DNA of 64,000 bases from Bacillus sp. 165 (GTDB lineage: Bacteria; Bacillota; Bacilli; Bacillales; Bacillaceae_G). Under the pieces are notes generated by a model. It did not search any database, had not been told where the DNA came from, and saw nothing but the letters and a program-made list of their open reading frames with translations. The stretch is from positions 62,001 to 126,000 of the forward strand of contig NZ_JAGHKQ010000001.1 in the NCBI RefSeq assembly GCF_017742235.1. Reading direction: 5' to 3'. Below are positions 50,691-60,101 of this stretch, piece after piece. Positions within the stretch are counted from its first letter, which is position 1, and every line of letters starts with the position of its first letter. Both the position numbers and the translations under genes were made by a program.

Positions 50691-52625
50691 TATGACTTCC
50701 CCAGCAGTAGGCAGCGCATTTTCCACTGCGTTTACTACAACTTCACTTTCATCATCGTTCAGAAAAATAGAAATATACCCGCTGTCTTCAGAAGTTCGAA
50801 TCAGTCTTCCTACCCCTTGTTTTAATCGTAAAATCATGTATGGCAAATCTACTTCTATAAATGGATTATTTGCCTGCTTTCGTTTCGCTTCGAATACTGG
50901 ATCATTTGGAGGAAACGGCAGCGACCAGACAATTACGTGCGACAAAGAGGACCCAGGAATATCCAGCCCTTCCCATAAATGAACGGCACACAGAACCGTT
51001 TCTTCTTTTCTTTGAAACTGTGCCACTAGTTCACTGATTTCTTGATCTCCTTCGTATAAGAAGCTCACAGATGGCTGTTTTCTATCCATCTCTGCTTTAA
51101 ATGCCTTCAGCTCTTCCTTTGTACGGAACAAAATCAATGTTCTGCCTTCTAGCTTAGCAATTTCGCTTAATATATACTCCACTTTCTTTTCAAATGCATG
51201 TTCTTTTGTATAGGTCGGAATTCTAATCTTCATCTGTTCCTCATATTCAAAAGGAGAAGCTACAGAAAAAGATAAATAATCTTCAATACCAAGACTTGCA
51301 GCCGTATACGTAAAACTTCCATTTTCAGATAGGGTAGCAGATGAGAAAATATACGGCATTTGCTTAGAAAATACTTGCTCCTGAAGCACTTCTTCTACTG
51401 CACGCGGCATGATAACAAGCGTAAGGCTATGATGTTCTCTCTCAACCCAGCTGATAACATTATTCTCGTGTATAAATAGACGGAGAGAGTGTTCCAGCAT
51501 ATCAAGATGCTCGTCAACAATTTTCAAATCATATTCCTCAATGGTATACATTTCACTCTCAAAAACAAGCGCATCTCCGATTTCAGAGACCTTACTGTAC
51601 AATCGCTTTGCTGCGTTTAGTACATATTCTGTAAAAGTTAACTCCAACCGATCCGAACCCTGCACTTCTTTCGCGTTGACGCGAAGCATTTCAAAAAAAC
51701 GGCTTCCCTCTTGTAAAGAATCTTCAATTAGTAAAGCAAACTCTTCTCGTACATCATTCTGCAGCAGCCTTGTCAAAAGCTCCTCTAGTGCGCTTTCTTT
51801 CAAACGATATGTGAGCGCTTTTTGTGCAGCATATTCCACAAGATGCCCCTCGTCAAAGACTACACAGCTGCTTTCTGGCAGCAATGGTATTTGTCCCTCT
51901 CGTTTCCTTGCATCATAGGTCCAAATATGCTCCATATAAAAGTCTTGTGAACAAATAATTAAATCCGTTGCCTTGCGGTAATGGTCACGAGACAGGGTTT
52001 GTCCACAGCGATGACGCTTTTCACATGTAAAACAATCTTGAAACGGGTCCCAGGAAACAGTTTCCCATTCATCATCACTCAAAAGAGGGTATTCTTTCCG
52101 GTCTCCATAATGATGGAACGTTTGCAAGGTACCATGTTCAAACACAAATTCAGGCAGGGCATCGTACGCATCTTCAATCGCTTCAGACGGATACCCCTCC
52201 ATAATTTGATCTATTTTCTTTAAACATAAATAATTATCCATTGACTTTGCCAATCTAACATCAATATTCAAATTCAAAGCGCGTGAAAGTTTTGCAATAT
52301 CCCCTTCCTCTTTCACAAGCTGTTCAATTAATGTTTCATCCGCACAAGCAATCAATGCAGGTTTCCCTGTGTAACGAGCGTAGCAAATCGCATACAGCAA
52401 ATAGACAATCGTTTTTCCTGTACCAACACCCGCTTCAGCAAACATAACCTTCTTTTCTCGGAATGCCCGATCTAGCTGAAATGCCATAAATACTTGTTCA
52501 TCCCGCAAATCGAAACCGGCTTCCGGCAAAATATCGTAAAACACATCTCCAATCCACTCGTTCAGCTTCTCAAAAAAATTATCCGTTTTCCCTACCTCAA
52601 ACGGCAATCGTTCTCTTGTTACCAT
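50685..52625 (-). CDS. ypvA: ATP-dependent DNA helicase, DinG family (YpvA)
   Basis: Superfamily 2 helicase of 646 aa. Walker A EAGVGTGKT near residue 66, DEAH-box variant DEGH near 258, and motif VI QGVGRLIRT near 603. Cysteines in CLKKID, CFTCEKRHRCG form a likely 4Fe-4S cluster, as in XPD/DinG, placed between motifs I and II. Such helicases unwind R-loops and DNA duplexes 5' to 3'. Single gene with terminator overlapping its stop. Confidence 0.93.
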   Translation of the reverse strand: MVTRERLPFEVGKTDNFFEKLNEWIGDVFYDILPEAGFDLRDEQVFMAFQLDRAFREKKVMFAEAGVGTGKTIVYLLYAICYARYTGKPALIACADETLIEQLVKEEGDIAKLSRALNLNIDVRLAKSMDNYLCLKKIDQIMEGYPSEAIEDAYDALPEFVFEHGTLQTFHHYGDRKEYPLLSDDEWETVSWDPFQDCFTCEKRHRCGQTLSRDHYRKATDLIICSQDFYMEHIWTYDARKREGQIPLLPESSCVVFDEGHLVEYAAQKALTYRLKESALEELLTRLLQNDVREEFALLIEDSLQEGSRFFEMLRVNAKEVQGSDRLELTFTEYVLNAAKRLYSKVSEIGDALVFESEMYTIEEYDLKIVDEHLDMLEHSLRLFIHENNVISWVEREHHSLTLVIMPRAVEEVLQEQVFSKQMPYIFSSATLSENGSFTYTAASLGIEDYLSFSVASPFEYEEQMKIRIPTYTKEHAFEKKVEYILSEIAKLEGRTLILFRTKEELKAFKAEMDRKQPSVSFLYEGDQEISELVAQFQRKEETVLCAVHLWEGLDIPGSSLSHVIVWSLPFPPNDPVFEAKRKQANNPFIEVDLPYMILRLKQGVGRLIRTSEDSGYISIFLNDDESEVVVNAVENALPTAGEVIK

Positions 52626-52735
52626 GCTCCCTTGACCTTCCCTTACATAAATTTATTCAATAATCCAGCTTCTCTCCTTACATGTAAGCTGCATTGTATC
52701 CTACTATAATCACACTTTGAAATTCTAAAAAAGGT

Positions 52736-52764
52736 AAAAAGTTTTCCTAGACGGAAAACTTTTT
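52736..52764 (-). terminator. Terminator of yptA
   Basis: AAAAAGTTTTCC / GGAAAACTTTTT, loop TAGAC; overlaps the yptA stop. Confidence 0.9.
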
Positions 52765-52954
52765 ACTCTATTATAGACTGTAAATATTGTTTATCAATCA
52801 ATGTTTTATGTGCCAAAGCTTGTAAATACTCCTCCTGCGCTGCTTGCAGTTCTTGAAAGGCGCTCTGCTTTACATGTTCATTGTTTGCCAAAATAGAATG
52901 TGAATGATGAATTGCCTTATAAATAATATCAAATTCAGAAAAATCCTGATTCAT
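52763..52954 (-). CDS. yptA: YptA-like small protein
   Basis: Helical protein of 63 aa, starting MNQDFSEFDIIYKAIHHSHS, with ALAHKTLIDKQYLQSIIE at the end. Position between ypvA and ypsC is that of B. subtilis yptA, and the length is the same as I recall (63 aa). Function unknown. GGAGGAGG precedes ATG 52954. Confidence 0.75.
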   Translation of the reverse strand: MNQDFSEFDIIYKAIHHSHSILANNEHVKQSAFQELQAAQEEYLQALAHKTLIDKQYLQSIIE

Positions 52955-53018
52955 CCAAAACCCCTCCTCCAGGCCATATACATACTACACAGTATACGAC
53001 GGCTGAAGAAATTTTATT

Positions 53019-54158
53019 CTATGCTTTTGGCGGACGCTTTCCAAAATATTGATAATAATCTGTGCGAATAAAACCGTTAAACAACTTACGCTTCTTTGAT
53101 GCTTCTTTCCCATACCACTTTTCGAACTCCGGGAAGCTTGTGAGTACGTATGCTGACCAAGTATCTAATGGACGAAACGCATTGCCCATTTCTTGGTACA
53201 ATTTTTCCACAAGAGGCTTTTCGCTTAATCGTTCTCCATATGGAGGATTCGCTACAATGTACCCATATTCCTCTTTTGTAGTAAAATCCTTCACCTGCAT
53301 TTGCTTAAATGTGATCATATCTCCTAGACCCATTTCATCTGCATTGCTTTTCGCAATATTAATCATGCGATGGTCAATATCGTAACCAGAAATCGAAAGT
53401 GGCTGATCATAATTAGCCAAATCCTCAGCTTCTTCCTTCGCTCGATTCCAGTTCTCTTTACCAATCCACTCCCACTCGTCTGATGCAAATTCTCGATTAA
53501 ACCCCGGTGCAATATTTTGACCAATTAATGCTGCTTCGATTGGAATCGTGCCAGAACCGCAAAAAGGATCTACAAATGGTCGATCTGCCTTCCAATTTGT
53601 AAGCAATATTAAGGAAGCTGCCAGCGTTTCCTTCAACGGTGCCTCTCCTTGTCCTACTCTGTATCCTCTCTTATGCAAACCCACACCGCTTGTATCAATC
53701 GTAATTGTTGCTATATCTTTCAACAATGCGACTTCAATTCGAAACAAAGGTCCTGTTTCGTCAAACCGTGTTGTTCTGTTATACGTACGACTCAACTTTT
53801 CCACAACCGCTTTTTTTACGATACTTTGACAATCGGATACACTAAAAAGCTTTGATTTCACAGATTTTCCAACAACAGGAAATTCAGCATTTTCAGGAAG
53901 ATAATCTCCCCAATTTAACGCTTTAGTTTTCTCAAATAATTCATCAAAAGTAGTCGCTTTAAACTCTCCTACCTTTAACTTGACACGATCTGCAGTTCGA
54001 AGCCACAGATTTGTCCGGCAAATTGCTGTTTCATCTGCTTCAAATATCACTTTTCCATTATCTACTTGACAATTTTCATAGCCGAGGCTGCGAACCTCTC
54101 TTGCAACTAATGCTTCAATTCCCATAGCGGCCGTTGCAATCAACGTTACCTTACCCAT
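53019..54158 (-). CDS. ypsC: THUMP-domain 23S rRNA methyltransferase (YpsC/RlmL)
   Basis: Class I SAM-dependent methyltransferase, about 379 aa. THUMP RNA-binding domain about residues 45-155; the catalytic domain has PFVDPFCGSGTIPIEAA (motif I) and IVANPPYGER (motif IV), as in N2-guanine methyltransferases such as E. coli RlmL (m2G2445). ATG 54158 follows AGGAG; the frame runs six codons further but without support. In B. subtilis ypsC sits next to rnpB, as here. Confidence 0.93.
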   Translation of the reverse strand: MGKVTLIATAAMGIEALVAREVRSLGYENCQVDNGKVIFEADETAICRTNLWLRTADRVKLKVGEFKATTFDELFEKTKALNWGDYLPENAEFPVVGKSVKSKLFSVSDCQSIVKKAVVEKLSRTYNRTTRFDETGPLFRIEVALLKDIATITIDTSGVGLHKRGYRVGQGEAPLKETLAASLILLTNWKADRPFVDPFCGSGTIPIEAALIGQNIAPGFNREFASDEWEWIGKENWNRAKEEAEDLANYDQPLSISGYDIDHRMINIAKSNADEMGLGDMITFKQMQVKDFTTKEEYGYIVANPPYGERLSEKPLVEKLYQEMGNAFRPLDTWSAYVLTSFPEFEKWYGKEASKKRKLFNGFIRTDYYQYFGKRPPKA

Positions 54159-54225
54159 TCTGCATTCTCCTAACAATTGGACTTCTCTACCATTTTAACT
54201 CAAGCGTATGTATCTAATACAATGA

Positions 54226-54252
54226 AAAAGCCCTCCTAATAAAAGGAGAGCT
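54226..54252 (-). terminator. Terminator of rnpB
   Basis: AAGCCCTCCT / GGAGAGCTT stem, then TTTTTCATTG on the minus strand. Confidence 0.85.
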
Positions 54253-54267
54253 TGCTTATACGTTTCC

Positions 54268-54679
54268 AGCGTCCATAACGTTTTGTAAGCCATGTTCTGT
54301 ACCTTCGTACTCCAAACGGTTGTTCACCTCGTACTCCGGTGGTAATCATCTATCTACAGATGCATAACATCTGTCCTTTTCCCTTGTTCATTTCCTTGGA
54401 AAAGGTGCCCCTACCATTATTTGGGTTTCTCGCTCGTGGGGTTTACCGCGTTCCACTCCCGTCATTTCTTCCGGGACTCCGTCACTGTGGCACTTTAAAG
54501 GTAGTCGAACCATATCCATTGAGGACTTAGGTCCTTTCCCTGCCGTTAGCCCAGTTGATACCAGACTACCCTAGCTTATTTATTGGCTAGGCACGAACAC
54601 TACGACCATCTCAGGTCGTGCGAGCATGGACTTTCCTCTACAACTTACGTTGCAGCGATTACCCAAACGTTATTGAACT
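54268..54679 (-). ncRNA. rnpB: RNase P RNA, bacterial type B
   Basis: Catalytic RNA that matures tRNA 5' ends. Minus-strand sequence reads GTTCAATAACGTTTGGGTAATCGCTGCAAC at the 5' end, then the invariant GAGGAAAGTCCATGCTCGCAC, GTGCCACAGTGACG, GGAACGCGGTAAACCCC, CGAGCGAGAAACCCAAA and ACAGAACATGGCTTACA. These match the B. subtilis type B RNA element by element. The ends pair (AACGTTTGGG with AACGTTATGG region). Boundaries are within about 5 bases; length about 412. Confidence 0.97.
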
Positions 54680-54753
54680 GATGAATATAAGTATAGTAAA
54701 AAAAAATATTTTACGCAACTTATTTTTTATGTAAATTAACTCCATCTAATCCA

Positions 54754-55080
54754 TTAATCGTATAATTTACTTCCGAACACATGCTTTTCAAGATTGGACA
54801 GCCTTCTCAAAATATCTGGATTTGTATTTCCATATACAGGCGGTGCTGCAACCGGCTTTTGCGGTTGTGTGTCCACTGTTCTCTTTTGCTCTTCCATCTT
54901 CCGCTTCATTCGTACATTTTCTTGCTGCAGCTCTTCAATAATTTGATGAAATGTTTCATAGTCCTTTATTATATAATCTAAAAACTTATCTACCTCTTCT
55001 TGTTGATAGCCGCGTAAGCCTGTTTTAAATTCTTTTTCCAAAATTTCCTTTGCACTTAACTTTAATTTTTCAGAAAGCAT
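54754..55080 (-). CDS. gpsB: Cell division regulator GpsB
   Basis: Coiled-coil protein of 108 aa that shuttles PBP1 (PonA) between division and elongation. The DivIVA-like N-terminus [28 protein letters not shown] is followed by a coiled coil and a conserved end [17 protein letters not shown]. It agrees with B. subtilis GpsB in both ends, so I choose ATG 55080 over GTG 55089. Its partner gene ponA lies in this window at 60765. Confidence 0.95.
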   Translation of the reverse strand: MLSEKLKLSAKEILEKEFKTGLRGYQQEEVDKFLDYIIKDYETFHQIIEELQQENVRMKRKMEEQKRTVDTQPQKPVAAPPVYGNTNPDILRRLSNLEKHVFGSKLYD

Positions 55081-55146
55081 TTCTTTCACCCCAAGTCTTT
55101 ACCAAAACTTTCATTATTTAAATTTTTTCAGAAAGAACTCATTTTG

Positions 55147-55722
55147 TCAATACGAAGTCTCATTATTATTTCCTTTATTTTCCCATTTATTCCATTGCTC
55201 CTCTTCCACAATAGCCTGTATATCAGAAAATCGAATAAAATAGCATGGGTATGACTCTGTTTTCGATGCAAGATCAACCATATACTTAGGAGAACCTTCT
55301 TTTTCTTCATCATATACTACAAGAAGAGCATCACTTTTGTCTATGAAGAATTGATTTTTCAAACGAAATTGTAAGGGACTTTCATATGTTTTCTTTGTAA
55401 TGCTGTCTACATGGTCTGCCTGTAAAAGAAGCTGCCTATAATAGGTTTGATTGTCTTCCTTCCAGTTTTGTTCTTGTCCTAAAAACGGAGTAAATACACC
55501 TAGTTTTAAATGAGGATATGTATGCTGTAAATCCAATACGACTTCCGCAGCCCACCACTCTACTCCTGGTTGCCCGCTTATAATGACCCACTCTGTCCCT
55601 TCTTCAATAAATGCTATCAATTGCTTTTCAATAGCCTTTTTTATGTATACAATTGCTTCATGCTTCTGTGAAAAAATACCCAACTCAAAAGGCTTATACC
55701 CAGTTATTGCCACAACTTTCAT
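55147..55722 (-). CDS. ypsA: SLOG family protein YpsA (DUF1273)
   Basis: Protein of 191 aa, starting [17 protein letters not shown], with [21 protein letters not shown] and the LOG-like segment [23 protein letters not shown]; the Rossmann SLOG fold binds nucleotides or sugars. In B. subtilis and S. aureus YpsA affects cell division, downstream of gpsB as here. The C-terminus ends NNETSY. GGGGGAAAG precedes the start. Confidence 0.92.
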   Translation of the reverse strand: MKVVAITGYKPFELGIFSQKHEAIVYIKKAIEKQLIAFIEEGTEWVIISGQPGVEWWAAEVVLDLQHTYPHLKLGVFTPFLGQEQNWKEDNQTYYRQLLLQADHVDSITKKTYESPLQFRLKNQFFIDKSDALLVVYDEEKEGSPKYMVDLASKTESYPCYFIRFSDIQAIVEEEQWNKWENKGNNNETSY

Positions 55723-55831
55723 GCCTCTTTCCCCCGTTATTCCATAATATTAGCATAGACAGTACTTCTTTCTATTTTACCTTCCTACCCTATCCTATAC
55801 ATCGCAACCATATTACTGTTTCTAAGCAAAT

Positions 55832-55857
55832 AAAAAAGCCTTGTAATTACAAGGCTT
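55832..55857 (-). terminator. Terminator of cotD
   Basis: AAGCCTTGTAATTACAAGGCTT is a perfect 22-base palindrome followed on the minus strand by TTTTTA. Confidence 0.85.
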
Positions 55858-55867
55858 CTAAAAGTAA

Positions 55868-56398
55868 TTATCTACCAAATGGTCTTGGTTGCATCATGTT
55901 GCCTTTCATAGCACCTGCTACCATAGGGTTAGCATTTGGTCCCATATTTCCTGTGGCAGCGCCTGCTACCATAGAATGCGGCATTCCTGTTGAAGCACCT
56001 GCCACTTGACCTGGAAATCCTCCTGGCATTCCTGGCATTCCTGGCATTCCTGGCATTCCTGTTGAAGCGCCTGCCACTTGACCTGGAAATCCTCCTAGCA
56101 TTCCCGGCATTCCTGTTGAAGCGCCTGCCACTTGCGGTACTGGTCCTACACCTGGTACGTTTGTTTGTTGAACAGTTTGCCCAAAAGATTGTGTTTGCGG
56201 GAAGAAATGTTGGTTTTGAATCGTTTGATGATTGATAAACTTCGTATGAGTTGGGTGAATGTGTGGTACTACAGTTGTAGAAAACGTGTGAGTTTCACAA
56301 TACTTAGTAGGATGCACAACTGGCGGAGCCATAGAAACTGGACCTGTAGCTGCAGGTGAAACAGCGCTTGGTCCTCCAAAACAAGGCTTACAAAACAT
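55868..56398 (-). CDS. cotD: Spore coat protein D (CotD)
   Basis: Coat protein of 176 aa. The head MFCKPCFGGPSAVSPAATGPVSM is followed by a His-rich middle (HPTKYCETHTFSTTVVPHIHPTHTKFINHQ), typical of CotD. The C-terminal half has repeats of PGQVAGASTGMPGM with MVAGA variants, longer than in B. subtilis CotD (75 aa). ATG 56398 has AGAGGAG upstream; the frame is open seven codons further. Sigma-K control is expected from the family. Same place as in B. subtilis. Confidence 0.9.
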   Translation of the reverse strand: MFCKPCFGGPSAVSPAATGPVSMAPPVVHPTKYCETHTFSTTVVPHIHPTHTKFINHQTIQNQHFFPQTQSFGQTVQQTNVPGVGPVPQVAGASTGMPGMLGGFPGQVAGASTGMPGMPGMPGMPGGFPGQVAGASTGMPHSMVAGAATGNMGPNANPMVAGAMKGNMMQPRPFGR

Positions 56399-56765
56399 GG
56401 TTTTTCTCCTCTCCATCATATATTTTCTTTACACTTTACAATATGATGAAAGAATGGTACATGACTAATGCAAATACCTATTATTAGGAGAAAATAGTGT
56501 ACAAAATGTGTTTAAAACTCGTAAAAACCAAAAAAGTCAGTGTTATCATAGCAAAAAACATATACAAAATTGCCTTTCTCACGGTTACCTCTCCAATATA
56601 TTATTATCTACACAAGGTATAATTTTAATGTGACAAGGAGAAGGAAACAATAATTTTTTTAACAGAAAATAAAATTTATAAATTCTGAATATTCATAACT
56701 TCAAAAATAACATTTCTACTATCCTCAAAAATGTAAATATGGCCACTTATAGGCAGTTTGCTAAC
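56399..56765. other. Intergenic region, 367 bases, no gene seen
   Basis: AT-rich, upstream of cotD on the minus strand, so it must hold the cotD promoter. No ORF with a ribosome site and no structured RNA consensus is visible. Confidence 0.45.
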
Positions 56766-56800
56766 AAAAAAGCGTGCACGGGGAATGCACGCACACGCTT
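56766..56800 (-). terminator. Terminator of yppG
   Basis: AAGCGTG / CACGCTT outer stem with an inner GTGCAC / GTGCGTGC pairing, followed on the minus strand by TTTTTTGTTAG. Confidence 0.7.
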
Positions 56801-56804
56801 CATT

Positions 56805-57398
56805 TTATTTAGCAAAAAACCCTCCCACTTGTTTGAAAATACCTGTTACCTGATTCATCGCATTCATCATTTGCCCGGCTGTTCCCATCACTTTATTGAT
56901 ATCATAATGTCCGTCAGACGTTTTAAATTGCGACATAATATTCGAAAATTGGCCTTGAGGCTGTTTCATATAATTATGCTTATTGGTCATGGGATAAGGA
57001 GTATTTGGACCCATAAAAGGAGTTTGTTGCGGTGGATAAAACATCGGCTGTTGGTTCATTGGCTGTTGTTGCGGTGGATAAAACATCGACTGTTGGTTCA
57101 TCGGCTGCTGTTGCGATGGATAAAATCCCGACTGTTGGTTCATCGGCTGCTGTTGCGGTGGATAAAATCCCGATTGTTGGTTCATCGGCTGCTGCTGCGG
57201 TGGATAAAATCCCGACTGTTGGTTCATTGGCTGCTGCGGTGGAGACATCTGTTGCTGTTGTTGCTGGTCCATAAACGATATTTGAAACGGCTGGTAAAAA
57301 TCTGTTTGATTTGTATAGTAAGGAGCGAACGGATACATATTGTACAGCAACTGCGAATCCCCTACATCTTGTTGCATTCCCCTAGGATTTGAATACAT
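56805..57398 (-). CDS. yppG: YppG-like spore coat protein with Pro/Gln repeats
   Basis: Protein of 197 aa. Residues about 45-125 are six repeats of 14 residues or so around PPQQQPMNQQSGFY, with five glutamines before the first. The conserved end GQFSNIMSQFKTSDGHYDINKVMGTAGQMMNAMNQV matches YppG. In B. subtilis YppG is a spore coat protein, and the neighbouring cotD supports this. AGGAGGGAG precedes ATG 57398. Confidence 0.85.
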   Translation of the reverse strand: MYSNPRGMQQDVGDSQLLYNMYPFAPYYTNQTDFYQPFQISFMDQQQQQQMSPPQQPMNQQSGFYPPQQQPMNQQSGFYPPQQQPMNQQSGFYPSQQQPMNQQSMFYPPQQQPMNQQPMFYPPQQTPFMGPNTPYPMTNKHNYMKQPQGQFSNIMSQFKTSDGHYDINKVMGTAGQMMNAMNQVTGIFKQVGGFFAK

Positions 57399-57622
57399 CT
57401 TTTCTCCCTCCTCTTTGCTGTTCTTCTACATATTAAAGTATGAAAAAAACCATATAGGTGTGTATTTACAAAGTATTCTTACATGAAAAAAGAATTATTT
57501 CTTACAAAAAAAAACGCAGGAGTTGTCTATAATTGTCGGAAGTTTAAATATTTAAAAATTAAAGAAAATAAACTTTTTCATGGTACGCTAGTATCATACT
57601 TCATATCAAGGGGGAAGTCAGG

Positions 57623-57814
57623 ATGACATTAGGGGAATTACGAACTATTTTTTTCGGTATGAAGCAATATGAACCGGCTAATATAAATGAACTATTGGAC
57701 TTTGCCGGCCAGATTTACTTAAAAGGAAACATTTGTCTATCCAAGTATCGCAATTTAATTCGCGAGCTGGAAGCGACAGGAGCAACAAAGCCAGATTATG
57801 CTTTAGAGACATGA
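57623..57814 (+). CDS. yppF: YppF family protein
   Basis: Small soluble protein of 63 aa: MTLGELRTIFFGMKQYEPANINELLDFAGQIYLKGNI at the N-terminus and LATGATKPDYALE-like tail. Family YppF of unknown function. AAGGGGGAAG precedes ATG 57623. Its place between yppG and yppE is the same as in B. subtilis. Confidence 0.85.
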   Translation: MTLGELRTIFFGMKQYEPANINELLDFAGQIYLKGNICLSKYRNLIRELEATGATKPDYALET

Positions 57815-57852
57815 CCTTGCTCAATAAACAAACATACTAAATTTAAATTAAA

Positions 57853-57888
57853 AAGTCTCCTTTTAACGAAAAGGAGACTCTTTTTTTC
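57853..57888. terminator. Bidirectional terminator, yppF / yppE
   Basis: AAGTCTCCTTTT / AAAAGGAGACTC with TTTTTTT on the plus strand. Confidence 0.85.
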
Positions 57889-57892
57889 TATG

Positions 57893-58252
57893 TCATCTTT
57901 TGATTTCTTGCTGCATGCTTTCAAGAACGTATTTTATAGCCTGATACGTTTGTTTAAATCGTTTCTCCTTGGTTTTCTGGGAGAAGGCGTCTAATGCATT
58001 ATTTTTGATATTATCATACGTTTGCTGCACTTGAGAAATATGGAGATACTTAGGAGCCGCTTTGACTATCCATGCCTCTGCTTCCGCCTTCCATCTCTCA
58101 GCTAATTTGTCTACCTCATCAATAAAGGGCTTCATATCCCCGTAAAAATCAATACTATACTCTTCTTCTTGCAGTATTCTTTCAAATCTTTTTACTATAT
58201 TCTCATTGCATTGCAACAGCTGTGTTGTATAATTGCCAAGACTTTTTGTCAC
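57893..58252 (-). CDS. yppE: DUF1798 protein YppE
   Basis: Four-helix-bundle protein of about 119 aa. It starts at GTG 58252 behind GAAGGAG (the open frame continues 23 codons further, into yppD, and is unlikely to be used). Motifs: LGNYTTQLLQCNENIVKRFE, then DFYGDMKPFIDEVDKLAERW and WIVKAAPKYLHISQVQQTYDNI. B. subtilis YppE is 123 aa. Function unknown. It is in operon with yppD, 20 bases upstream. Confidence 0.88.
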   Translation of the reverse strand: MTKSLGNYTTQLLQCNENIVKRFERILQEEEYSIDFYGDMKPFIDEVDKLAERWKAEAEAWIVKAAPKYLHISQVQQTYDNIKNNALDAFSQKTKEKRFKQTYQAIKYVLESMQQEIKR

Positions 58253-58272
58253 GATTTTTCTCCTTCTTCCTT

Positions 58273-58521
58273 TCAGCTGGCGGCAAGGGGCTTCGTACCA
58301 CTTATAGTGCTGAGCCAACATCCCTTCTCTTCATGATGTTCTATTTTCGCTTCCATATGAAGTAAGCGCATATCTGTATATTCCATTGTATCCATTATAA
58401 TGTCTTCTTTATGTTTAATTGCGTGATTAATGCGCAGTGTCAGATTCATTTCAAGCAAATCAAGAGTACTTAGCAGCTGATCAATTTCTTTTAACGCATG
58501 ATCCAATTGTACCACCTTCAT
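58273..58521 (-). CDS. yppD: DUF5446-like protein YppD
   Basis: Small helical protein of 82 aa, starting MKVVQLDHALKEIDQLLSTLDLLEM, with DTMEYTDMRLLHMEAKIEHHEEK near the end. ATG 58521 has AAGGAGG. Position between yppE and sspM matches yppD in B. subtilis (80 aa). Pfam family number is from memory and uncertain. Function unknown. Confidence 0.8.
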   Translation of the reverse strand: MKVVQLDHALKEIDQLLSTLDLLEMNLTLRINHAIKHKEDIIMDTMEYTDMRLLHMEAKIEHHEEKGCWLSTISGTKPLAAS

Positions 58522-58709
58522 TATTATACCTCCTTGTTTGCTTTTGTTTCTAACAATACATTTCGAGATTATAAAAAAACTCCCTTCTCTATTGACAAAA
58601 CTAGTTTTGATTCGGCAAAGAAAGTTAGTTTTCCTACCTGTCGACAGCATTTTCTTCTTCGGTATGAAAATAATGAAGATGGCTACAATACGAATGGGAG
58701 GTGTTTACA

Positions 58710-58811
58710 ATGGCTAAAAACAGAAACGAAAAGAAGAAAAAACAAAATAAGCAGAAAAGTATAGAAACAGGAAATCCGAAATTAGACGGACCAAATGCCC
58801 CTGCAACTTAA
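58710..58811 (+). CDS. sspM: Small acid-soluble spore protein M (SspM-like)
   Basis: Gene of 33 codons starting at ATG 58710 after GGGAGGTG. The product starts MAKNRNEKKKKQNKQKSIE and ends GNPKLDGPNAPAT. The C-terminus matches SspM of B. subtilis (KLGGPNRPST) and the lysine-rich head is similar. SspM is a minor spore-core protein made in the forespore under sigma-G. The gene lies between yppD and yppC, where sspM is in B. subtilis. Confidence 0.8.
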   Translation: MAKNRNEKKKKQNKQKSIETGNPKLDGPNAPAT

Positions 58812-58932
58812 TGTAAAAAAGTCGATACTGTTTTAGAAAATGGATTCAACATAATTTTCTTGTGTTCTTCACTAAACTAACAGATAAAGAAACCAGGACT
58901 GGACACCCTAAAAATTTTTACATTAAAATAAA

Positions 58933-58967
58933 AAAACAAGAATCCTTAGGTCAGATTCTTGTTTTTT
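58933..58967. terminator. Bidirectional terminator, sspM side / yppC
   Basis: AAAACAAGAATC / GATTCTTGTTTT, 12-bp stem, with TTTTT on the plus side and A/T-rich minus side; overlaps the yppC stop. Confidence 0.85.
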
Positions 58968-59982
58968 ATTGTTCACCTCTTAACTTATCGATAGCAGCAA
59001 TTATATGAAGCTGCTTTTGCTTCCCTACAAACCAATCTGTGAGCTCAAACTCCTTATTTACAGAAGCTTCATGGAACCAGCTTTCTGTATCACTCTCTTC
59101 GTCATACCAATCAAAATAATGATGGCGCTGATGTGGGATAGGGGGAAAAACATCTCGCAAAGCAGGTGTATCCTTCTGTTTGGGAACAGGAAAATACTGC
59201 TCATAATCCATTCTTGATCCTGTATGAATCGTGTTTTCTGAAAACCTCCGAAACGTCTCATAATAATCGGGGTGTAGCAATAACCAAGCTAATCGTTTTC
59301 CAAGTTCAATCCTCTTTGTCAGCTGTTCAAAGCCATAAACAGAAAAACCATACAGTTTTCCTTGTACAGTCGGAAAAATGACTGAGCTAAAGTGAAACAA
59401 TTCTTGGAACTTATAAACAAGCGATTGAAACACATACTTTTGAAAATAAGGATTTTGAATAACTGGCTTTTGAATCATATTTTGTTCATTAATAATGAGG
59501 GCCGTAACCAGACGTTCTTTATCCCTTTCCTTCCAAAACCTTTCCCACTCTGCTTCCATAAAAACGGAAACATGGAACGCGGATAACAAATGAAACAGCG
59601 GCCGATTTACTTTTTTAGACTGTTCATACAATACTAATTGTGGATAGGCATCTGAAAAAATAAACCAATTCGCACGCTCGTATGTTAAAAACAAACGCTT
59701 TCTCATCGTAGCTGACAATATTTTCGGATAGTATGCTCCCTCTAAATCCGTCATATTCCAGCCAGCATTTCGCGAAACCATACTTGCTAAAAACGCCCAT
59801 TGAATTTCTGTATTAGTCATAAAAAATTCATGATATACCTTCGTTCGTGATATATTATCTTTATTTGCTGCGGCTGTCTCCTTTTTAATTTTTTCAATCA
59901 CCCTCCATTCCATATGAGAAAAATTTCTCGAGCTTCTCTGTCTTCTGATTTCATCTATTTTTTCTTTTTGCGCCCCATTCAT
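58966..59982 (-). CDS. yppC: DUF2515 protein YppC
   Basis: Protein of 338 aa, highly charged, rich in aromatic residues and without membrane segments. Starts MNGAQKEKIDEIRRQRSSRN, and includes MVSRNAGWNMTDLEG and a C-terminal RHHYFDWYDEESDTESWFHE. Family DUF2515, function unknown. AGGTGAAGAA precedes ATG 59982. It is divergent from recU, the same arrangement as in B. subtilis. Confidence 0.9.
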   Translation of the reverse strand: MNGAQKEKIDEIRRQRSSRNFSHMEWRVIEKIKKETAAANKDNISRTKVYHEFFMTNTEIQWAFLASMVSRNAGWNMTDLEGAYYPKILSATMRKRLFLTYERANWFIFSDAYPQLVLYEQSKKVNRPLFHLLSAFHVSVFMEAEWERFWKERDKERLVTALIINEQNMIQKPVIQNPYFQKYVFQSLVYKFQELFHFSSVIFPTVQGKLYGFSVYGFEQLTKRIELGKRLAWLLLHPDYYETFRRFSENTIHTGSRMDYEQYFPVPKQKDTPALRDVFPPIPHQRHHYFDWYDEESDTESWFHEASVNKEFELTDWFVGKQKQLHIIAAIDKLRGEQ

Positions 59983-60101
59983 TTCTTCACCTCTTTTCTA
60001 TTCTTTACCTTATTAACCAAAAGTTTATAACCTATCGTGCTATTTTTTTGATATAATCACATATGTAAGTCATTTTAAACCAAGTTGGAGCTGGATTACT
60101 T

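Noticed and set aside
53062-53385. Plus-strand frames inside ypsC, dynA (43442-44050) and oppA (8969-9634)
   Set aside because: All lie opposite well-supported genes and lack ribosome sites; they are shadows.
56739-57392. 217-codon plus-strand frame over yppG
   Set aside because: Antisense to the Pro/Gln repeats; basic Leu/Arg-rich translation typical of a shadow frame, with no ribosome site.
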